A DNA stretch of 64,000 nt from Eutypella sp. D-1 (taxonomy: Eukaryota > Ascomycota > Sordariomycetes > Xylariales > Diatrypaceae), in assembly GCA_023313575.1 (NCBI GenBank), contig JAJTTP010000004.1:2046001-2110000 (forward strand), in the 5' to 3' direction. This document shows positions 56,479-64,000 of the stretch, one piece after another (position 1 is the stretch's first letter; each line of letters starts with the position of its first letter). The translations under genes were made by a program, and so were the position numbers. The notes under the pieces were generated by a model. That model had not been told where the DNA came from, searched no databases, and saw only the letters and a list, made by a program, of their open reading frames with translations.

Positions 56479-57130
56479 TTGCCTCGATAGGCTTAAACGG
56501 GGGCTGCCGGCGATAAAAAGGATTAACGCTTATTCTTTTTTTTTAATTAAGTGGGTTATAAATATAATTAAGTAAATATTAAAGTTATTAAATAGGTTTA
56601 CCTTATACGTTAATTATTTTATACGTTTTTTAATTTTTTAAAGCTAAACCTGTTATTAAAAGTATTTATAAAAAGGTTTCCCGGGTAAATAATATTTATA
56701 ATATAATTTAAAATATACCTTTTTACCTTTATTATAAGTAATGCGGTAATAATTTTAATTATAAAAATGCTTAATTTAAGTAATTATAAAGTTTATAATT
56801 AATTACGCGTTACGTTTTAAATAATCGCGAAAAAACCGAACGGATTTCACGTTTTTACGTTAAATATCGGCGTTAATAAATACGTTAAAAAAGTTAAATA
56901 TTTTAAATTTAAATAGCTGCTTATAAGGGGTTAATTAAATGGTCCGATTATAAAAATTATTAAAATCTTATTATAAAGAAAATAATAAATCGACTTAATT
57001 AAACTCGGGGTATATGTAATAATAATAACGAATAACTATTTTAACGGTTTAATTTTTACGTTTTAATAATTTATCGCTTTAAAAGTAATACGTTATCGTT
57101 ATTAATAATTTAATGCCGAGCGCTTTTTAT
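56479..57130. other. AT-rich region, unassigned degraded sequence
   Basis: 650 bp of RIP-like sequence without recognisable structure. A few stretches near 56560-56700 could once have been coding (Lys/Tyr-rich translations), but no family can be named. It probably continues the element interrupted by SINE copy 2. Confidence 0.35.
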
Positions 57131-57132
57131 AG

Positions 57133-57176
57133 TATGGTCCACCCGGACGTAAAATACATTATCATCATCATCATTA
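57133..57176 (+). mobile_element. LINE 3' tail fragment
   Basis: TATGGTCCACCCGGACGTAAAATA followed by an ATC microsatellite: the last ~45 bp of the LINE family with CCGGACG unmutated. Only the extreme 3' end is present, as in a very strongly 5'-truncated insertion. Confidence 0.7.
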
Positions 57177-57496
57177 ATAACGTAAATAAAAAGACAGGCA
57201 AAGGCGCCGAAAAAAAAAAAAGGTTACCCGCGAAAAAATTAATAATTAAAATCTGTTAAAGTTAATAAAATGCCTTTTTTTAAAGCCGGCATTATAATGC
57301 AGGCCCTTAAAAAAGGCCGTTACCTAGCTAGATAAATAAAGTAAATAAGGTAAAAATGGGGCCCGTAAGGCCCACTCTTTTATGTCCACCTATTTTTAAA
57401 TCCGAAGGATTTAAAAATAAGTAAGATCTTTTTTTTTTATCATCTTTCTTGTTATTACTTTATAAACACTTATAGTAACGCTTTTATTATTATAAT
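57177..57496. other. Mixed-composition spacer
   Basis: Contains GC-retaining pieces (for example AATGGGGCCCGTAAGGCCCACTC near 57355-57375, in part) and an inverted GGCCCTTAAAAAAGGCC stretch near 57303. No element identified. Confidence 0.35.
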
Positions 57497-57844
57497 AAAG
57501 GAAAGAAAATTTTTATAACGATAAAAACGGTTATTACATGCCTTAAACATTACTCCTTTATATTAAATAAATTTATAAATAAAAACTTTTTACTTTTTAT
57601 AATTTTAATAAATTTAAAAAATATAACGATTATAAATATTATTAAATATTCGTTTTTATATTAATAATTTATTTTAAACCGATTTATTTTATAAAAACGT
57701 ATTTTATAATGGACCCACTTTTATTTAATATATATTGATTTAAGATTTTAATACTTAAAAAAAATCTATTTTAATTTAAACGTATTTTAAAATAACTTAC
57801 TTTATAAAAAGTTAATTTATAAAAATCCGTTATATAATTTTTAC
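57497..57844. repeat. Direct repeat, left copy
   Basis: 348 bp matching 59081-59429 in the same orientation, starting AAAGGAAAGAAAATT and ending TAATTTTTAC. The left copy carries more A/T at sites where the right copy keeps C or G, so it is the more RIP-mutated one. The pair encloses about 1.2 kb and could be LTRs of an unknown element or a segmental duplication. Confidence 0.75.
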
Positions 57845-58182
57845 AGGTTATAAACCCAAATAATTTACGAGTTTTTAATACCTTTAATATAAAACCTTCG
57901 ATATTTTTCCGAAATTAAGCCCGATTTAAACCATTCCTTTACGATAATTACCTTTATTAACGCCTCGATATCGTTATATATTTTATACTCCGAGAAACCT
58001 TACTTCCGTCTCGAGATAATAAAGAGTACACGAAATAACGTAATTTAAAAATTTAAAATTTTATAAAAAGTTTAAATATATAAATATAATATACCACTTT
58101 AATCATAAAGTAATAAAGAATAAACAACTTATTTTATATCATGTTAATAAAAAACAACCGCTTATAAATATTTTAACAAAAC
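57845..58182. other. AT-rich spacer inside the direct-repeat pair
   Basis: No recognisable feature. It ends with AAAAC, the left target duplication of the solo LTR that follows. Confidence 0.4.
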
Positions 58183-58438
58183 TGTTACGAAGCGGTAGGC
58201 TACAATAGGTTTAATATTATCGAATTCTTAAGCTATCTTGTAAATTTTAAAGGTAGGGAGAAAAGGGAAGAAAAGGTTAAATCCATAGGTGGCAAGGCAC
58301 CTATAAATAGTAAAAAAGAATTCCCAGAATAAATGCCTAAGGTGTCCAATGCCTAAGGCTGCCACTTACTTATTGTTTTATTTTTTAAACTGTAATAACC
58401 ATCGCGATAACAACCATCGCAATAACCGTACCGTAATA
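58183..58438 (+). mobile_element. Solo LTR, third family
   Basis: A 256-bp sequence starting TGTTACGAAGCGG and ending CGTAATA, the expected inverted terminus CGTAACA with one C-to-T change. Flanks are AAAAC (58178-58182) and AAAAT (58439-58443), a 5-bp duplication differing by one C-to-T. Composition is close to normal in the first 200 bp. The TGTTACG terminus is shared with the G1 LTR, but the rest does not align, so it is probably another gypsy-type family. Strand is arbitrary. Confidence 0.78.
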
Positions 58439-58443
58439 AAAAT

Positions 58444-59080
58444 TAATAAAAAGCTTAATATTAAATAAATTAATAAAAATAACTAATATTATATAAATTA
58501 AATAAATAAGTTACAATATCGTTATAAAAAGTGGATTTTTTACTAAATGGTTTTACCACTTTATAGAAAGAAGGTTTTTTTATTAAATATTAACGTTTTG
58601 TTTTTAAAATAAGTCTTTACTTTTATAAATAAGGTTTTACTATTATATATATATATAAAGGATATAAAAAAAAATATTATACCGGTTTATTACTTTTAAA
58701 TAAAATAAGTAATACGTTTTTACCTTAAACGTAGGTTTTATTAAATTATTATAAATGGCGAATATAAAAATATTCCAAGTATTACTTTTATAAATAAATT
58801 AAAATAATTAAATAACTATAAAAAATTAAACGTAAGTTTTACCGAACTACTTATTATTATTATTAATAAATGTAATATATATAATTATATAAACCATTTT
58901 TAAAGACTTAATAGCTGTTATAAATTCTTATGTATTAAAGCGTATAAAATAACTTATATAACCTTTAAAAGGGGTTATAAATATTAAATTACAATAATAC
59001 TATTATTATAATTCTTTATTATAATTATAATCCTTTGTTATAATAAAATAAAAAAATACTAAATAAAGGAAATGATAAAT
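58444..59080. other. AT-rich spacer between the solo LTR and the right direct repeat
   Basis: TATA-rich and TAATAA-rich sequence without recognisable coding or repeat structure. Confidence 0.4.
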
Positions 59081-59429
59081 AAAGGAAATAAAATTCTTTA
59101 TAACGATAAAAACGGTTATTATATACCGTAAACAGCGATTTTTATATTAAATAAATTTATAAATAAAAGGTATTTTACTTTTTATAATTTTAATAAATTT
59201 AAAAAATATAACGATTAAAGATATTATTAAATATTCGTTTTTGCATTAATAACCCACTTTAAGCCGACTTACCTTATAAAGACTTGCCTTGTAGTTGACC
59301 CATTTTTATTTAATATACATCGACCAAACATTTTAACACTTAAAAAGAAGTTATTTTAACTTGGACCCATTTTAAAACAACTTACCCTGTAAAGAGTTAC
59401 CTTGTAGAAATCCGCTGTATAGTTTTTAC
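59081..59429. repeat. Direct repeat, right copy, with internal subrepeats
   Basis: 349 bp, the less mutated copy of 57497-57844. It contains two imperfect ~45-bp units, one around 59257-59302 and one around 59363-59410. Both have a CCCA(C/T)TTTAA block, then ACTTACC, then GTAAAGA or ATAAAGA, then ACCTTGTAG or GCCTTGTAG. Confidence 0.72.
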
Positions 59430-59551
59430 AAATTTAATATATGGTTTATTATTGTTTTCGTTAAAAGAATAAACTTAGGTTTTTAATTTAATATACATCT
59501 TAAACGTTCTTTTTTATAATAAGCTTTATTTTAAGCTTACACGGTCACAGG

Positions 59552-60300
59552 CAGGGTTATGAATTTAATATTTAATATTTAATCTTAGTTAAACTAACTA
59601 ATTAGTGTTTAGTTTTAATTAAAGGGTTTAACTAACTAAAGATTAGTTTATTTAATTAATTAGTTAATTAAAATGATTAATTAATTAATTCCTTTTAAAG
59701 TATGTTTTAAAACATATTAATAATTTATAAATTATTAATATATATATATATATATATTAATATAATATATAATGTAATATAATGAAATATAATGTAAAAA
59801 GACGAAATAAAATATAATAAAAGTGATATAATATAAATTATATTCACTTATAATGTTATTATATTAACGAATATATAAAAATAAAAACACTTTATATATT
59901 TTTATAAAAATATATAATTAAGTTATACGTATTACATACTTATATATAAATATATACCTTTTTTAAGCTTTTTAATAAAATGGAACTAACGGTTTAAAAC
60001 TGAATTTAAAGTTGATATAAAAGTATTTTAACTAGCTTAAAAGTAAATTAATACCTTTTTATTTTATTTATTATGTCCTTAAATTTATTAATATTTATAT
60101 TATGATATTATAATAATAAATATATTTTTAATATATAATATATTATATATTTAATTTACTTTTAATTAAAAGTTTTAATATTTTAATTATTTTAATTAAC
60201 CGGCTTAATTAGTTAATTTCGTTTTATTTAAAGGGGTTAATTAATTAAAACTTTAGTTTTAATTATTAATTTAACTAGTAGTTATTAAATTATAACCCTG
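59552..60300. mobile_element. Non-autonomous hAT-like element
   Basis: A 749-bp AT-rich element whose ends form inverted repeats: CAGGGTTATGAATTTAAT on the left against CAGGGTTATAATTTAAT read inward from the right. The next ~60 bp on each side are also related. The 8-bp flanks are GTCACAGG (59544-59551) and ATTATAAG (60301-60308); they differ at four sites, all C-to-T or G-to-A, as a RIP-decayed 8-bp duplication would. A CAG(G/N)G terminus plus an 8-bp duplication is typical of hAT transposons. There is no transposase frame inside, only TA-rich repeats. The hAT assignment is inference. Confidence 0.68.
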
Positions 60301-60383
60301 ATTATAAGTATAATCTTTAAAGTTCGTTATGATATAAATGTGGTTAACTTTTATTATGTTTTAATAAGTTAACAGTGTTTTTA

Positions 60384-60797
60384 TGTGACGGCTGGTCTAT
60401 TCCTAACTATTAGTCCAGTCGAGGGGTTTATGTTAGCAGGAATGCTAAAGGTTTTAAGTAATAAGTAATCACGTTTGGTAATAAAAAAAAAAAGGTACTT
60501 TAAGTAACTAAGTTATATTATAAGCTGGTAAGTTTAAAAACTATTTAAAAGAAAGGTAATAAACGTAATTATATATTATTTATATCTTTTATTCCTAATA
60601 TTGGAATATGTGGTTATGTTAAATCTTTAAATCGTAACGGATTTAACTAATACCTTTGGATTTATGGATTATAACGGATCCATGTATAGCTTTTTTTATG
60701 GCTTTATTAAATATGGCTGGCTTATGCCTTTATTCTTCCGGTAGTACCGTTAACGAATAAGGTTACCTGCTTTATTTGGCCTAATCAGGTTATAACA
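60384..60797 (-). repeat. 3' LTR of gypsy element G2
   Basis: 414 bp, starting TGTGACGGCTGG and ending GGTTATAACA on the plus strand; the inverse of the solo LTR at 34523-34937. A pyrimidine run CGATTTTTCCCTTTTT (60798-60813) follows immediately, which on the minus strand is the polypurine tract expected next to a 3' LTR. The 5-bp flank on the outer side is TTTTA; the partner LTR lies beyond the window. Confidence 0.9.
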
Positions 60798-63700
60798 CGA
60801 TTTTTCCCTTTTTAAGGTTTTTATCCTTAAAACCTAACTTCCGTGCTTTTATTTGTTCTTTATAAATTTCTTCCGTCTTTATGTTTTTATCCTTTTTTTT
60901 TTATTATAATTGATCGTATTTTTAAATCTTGTCGCCGGATTAATTAACGGGAAGGTCGTAAAGCCTTTACCTTTTATATTTTATTTTTTAAATTCGAAAT
61001 TATGCCTTATTTTTCCTGTTTTCGTCGTAAAAAATAATACGTAATATCCGAAAATTTTGCTCGTTATTAAAATTATATTTTATATAAACGGTAATACGAT
61101 GGCTTAAAGATTTTAATTAATTTTTTTTAAAACATCGTTTACGAATAAGATCGTTTAAAACGTAAAAAGGCGTTAACCGAAAAATAACTTTTTCGTTCTT
61201 AAAAAGAAATAAATAAGGTTATTACATGTTTTTAGCGTTTCCGAAAATTATAAAAGTTTTTTCGACATCGTAAAAAAAAATGGTTCGTTATGGTTTTTAA
61301 TTTTTAAAAAAGTTAAAAAGGTTAAAGAAGAAAAAGCGTCGGGCGGAAAATGCGCATCTTACAGGGTTTATTAAAACGTTAATAAATTTTAAGGTTATTT
61401 CGGATTTTAATTAATTTAAAATAAATATATCGGGTAATTTTAACTAGGATATTATTTTTATTAACGTTTCCGTCGGCGTTAATAAAAATTTTTTAAAAAG
61501 CGTTAAACGTTTATTAAGTAATTAACGGGTTTTTATATGTTTTCGGAATTATTATATCTTTTCTATTTAACTTTATATTTTATTCGTCCATTTTTTATTC
61601 GCACGTTTAAGATTTTCTTTACTTCGTATTCGTTTGTTTTTATTTCGACGTTATTTCGTCCTGCTTTTATAACGTTTATATTTATTACGTCTTTAAGTAA
61701 GGAAATATAAAAGATTAAATAAATCTTAACTTTTAATAATAAGTTTAATTCGTAATTATTTTTTGATATTTTTTTAATAACTGGGTACGGTCCGATATAT
61801 TTATAATCGAGTGTTTTATTAAGTCGTTTTGTTATGATATTTTTTATAGCTAAATAAACCATGTTTCTTTCCGAAAAAGTTAATCCTTTTAACCTTTTTT
61901 AATTATAATATTTACTTATTTATTAACGTATAAATTCGAGCTTTTTTTTTATTTTCTTATGCAGTTATTTAAGTTATTCTGATATTAATATGGCTTAAAT
62001 ATTATTTAATCTTTTTTTATAAACGTTTCGATAAACGTTTAAAGTAAATCCGAAATTAACGTTAATAAATATCGTTCGTATATTTTTATAATAAGCTGTA
62101 TTATAAACTAATTATGCGATAAATAATTACTTAACCTAATTATTTTATTTATAATTAATATATTATCGAAAATAAGTTTTTAATATTTAATTAATTCGTT
62201 TTATTTATCCGTTTATTTAAAGTTTAAAAACTGTTATAAACTTAGGGTTTAATCTTAATCTTATTATAAAACTTTATTAAAATTTCGATATAAATATCGT
62301 TTTTTTATTGGAGATAATTTCGAATATAAAACCGTATATCGTTATAATATGTTATAAAAAAATGTATACTATTTATTCCGTATCGGTATTTTCGTTATAT
62401 AGGATAAAATAAAAAAACTTTATAAATCGGTTAACGATTACGAATATATTATCATAACCGTTATATATTATTAGATTTTTTAATATTAATAATTTAGTAA
62501 TAAAGTCGAATATAATAAATTCCTATGGTTATTTATTAATTAGTAATAATTATAATTTTCCGTAAAGTTTATATCGTTTTATTTTAATTTTTCCATATAT
62601 GTTATATCGTTATCGTACTTATTATATTACTGATTTTATTTTATCGAATATATAAATCCGTTATAATCGTTTAAGGATTTTAAAATCTTTTAGGTATTTG
62701 TATAAAAGATGTTCGTAAATTTCCTGTATTAATTATTTTTACAGTTTTTATAATATTTATAACTTTTTTATTTATTTTTTTATTAATAATTTGTTATTAT
62801 ATTATTCGATTTACTTATATAAATTATTTTAAGTAATCTTAATAGCAGAAAGTTATCGTTATTCCAAATATCTTTTTGGCGTTTATCGGAATACCGCGTA
62901 TTTAATTAATATGTACTTTTTTTCCATAATAAATTACCTATTAATAACATTTACTTATCCGTTTTTTAATCCTTTTTTATAAATAATAATATAATCGAAT
63001 TCCGTAAGATATTTAACGTATCGTAACTGTTTTCCGTTAAAGGTTTAAGTAGTAAAAAAGTATATAATATTTTTATAATCGGTATAAACCTTAATTTAGT
63101 ACATATTTTTTATAAAGTAATATCTAAATTTTTTAAATACGTTAACGATAATAAGAAATTCTTTATCGTAAATTAAATAATTAAGTTCGGTTTTAATAAG
63201 TTTATAAAAATAAAATATAATAAGGTATAATTTTTTTTTTTTTATTTTATTATTTAATTTATATTCCGAAAGCGTAATCCGAGGCGTCGGTTTTTAACTT
63301 AACGGGTTTTTTAAAATCGTATATAATAAATACTAATTCGTTAATAATAACGTTTTTTAATTTTTTAAAAGATTTGTTTACTTTATTAATCCATATAAAC
63401 CGTTTATCCTTTTTTATTAATTCCGTAAAAGGTGTTATAATATATTTAAATCGTCGTATAAATTTCCGATAATAATTTGCTAAGCCGAAAAAGGCCTATA
63501 TTTTTTTTATACTAATAAACACTTTTTAATTTTTAATAGTTACGATTTTTTTAAAGTCCATTTTAATATATTCGGGGGTAATAATATATCCGAGGAATTC
63601 CATTTTTTATATATAAAATATACTTTTTTCGGGTTTTATTAATAAATTAACGTTTTATAGTATTTATAATACCTTATATATATGTTTTTTATGTTATTCC

Positions 63701-64000
63701 TTTAATTCCGAATAAATAAAGATATTGTTAAAATAATAAACGATAAAAACATTAAAATATTTTCGTAAAACGTGGTTAATTATACGTTAAAACGATGCTA
63801 ATGCGTTAATTAATCCGAAAAGCATAACTAAATACTTAAATAAGCCGTATTTCGTTTTAAAAGCTGTTTTTTACTTATTTCCGGGTTTAATTCTGATATA
63901 ATAATACTTATCCTTAAGATTTAAAATGGTAAACTATTTAGCTCCGTATAAACGGTTCTTTATTTTAATAATAAATAATAACGATATTCGGTTTTTAACG
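60798..64000 (-). mobile_element. Ty3/gypsy chromovirus-type element G2, 3' part
   Basis: Internal region of a minus-strand retrotransposon that runs off the right edge. The open stretch 61862-61563 encodes the integrase C-terminal region (KYIGPYPVIKKISKN..YEL...) followed by the start of a chromodomain (EYEVKKILNVRIKNGRIKYKVK), which ends where a conserved Trp codon has become TAG. Near 63718-63750 the minus strand encodes a mutated RT catalytic box (YFNNI in place of YFDDI or similar). Integrase core and RNase H should lie at about 61.9-63.4 kb but are too mutated to delimit. The chromodomain places it among the chromoviruses, which include fungal elements such as MAGGY. Not functional. Confidence 0.85.

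Larger units (their letters stand above)
19205..64000. other. AT-rich RIP-mutated transposon block
   Basis: From the base after the transporter stop codon to the end of the window the DNA is strongly AT-rich, TpA-rich and free of long reading frames, apart from small islands. Where repeat copies can be compared, differences are nearly all C/T or G/A. For example, the first 34 bases of SINE copies 1 and 2 differ at 11 sites, every one a C-to-T or G-to-A change in copy 1. This is the signature of repeat-induced point mutation in Pezizomycotina. Individual elements are listed separately. Confidence 0.95.

Overview
The window looks like nuclear DNA of a filamentous ascomycete (Pezizomycotina, probably Sordariomycetes; no species call is possible). 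The evidence is three fungal-type genes with short GT-AG introns of 50-106 bp, a pentafunctional AROM gene, scattered TACCTAGGTA-type palindromes between genes, and a 44.8 kb block of extremely AT-rich DNA. In that block, repeat copies differ almost only by C-to-T and G-to-A changes, the footprint of repeat-induced point mutation (RIP).

Gene-bearing part (1-19204). Positions 1-5457 hold no gene I can support. Next come an intronless three-finger C2H2 transcription factor (5458-7653, +) resembling the fungal Rpn4-type proteasome regulator; the AROM gene (9827-14626, -), whose last 21 codons lie behind a 66-bp intron; and an intact ten-exon MFS drug/polyamine-type transporter (16872-19204, +). 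AROM carries out five consecutive shikimate-pathway steps. The three genes show no evident functional link.

RIP block (19205-64000). The AT-rich DNA starts directly after the transporter stop codon and contains no intact gene. It can be resolved into a stack of transposons. Four full-length (~6.4 kb) copies of one LINE family are present; LINE-3 sits inside LINE-2, which sits inside LINE-1, and LINE-4 sits inside a Ty3/gypsy element (G1, 39885-53371). Most insertions have recognisable target-site duplications. A second gypsy element with a chromodomain (G2) runs off the right edge, and a solo LTR of its family lies in LINE-2. There is another solo LTR (58183-58438), a hAT-like non-autonomous element (59552-60300), a ~349-bp direct repeat, and three copies of a tRNA-headed SINE. 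One SINE (55705-56462) is free of RIP, GC-rich and flanked by a perfect 16-bp duplication. Its 3' end resembles the 3' end of the LINE, suggesting a LINE/SINE partnership. All assignments come from reading the sequence; no database search was run.
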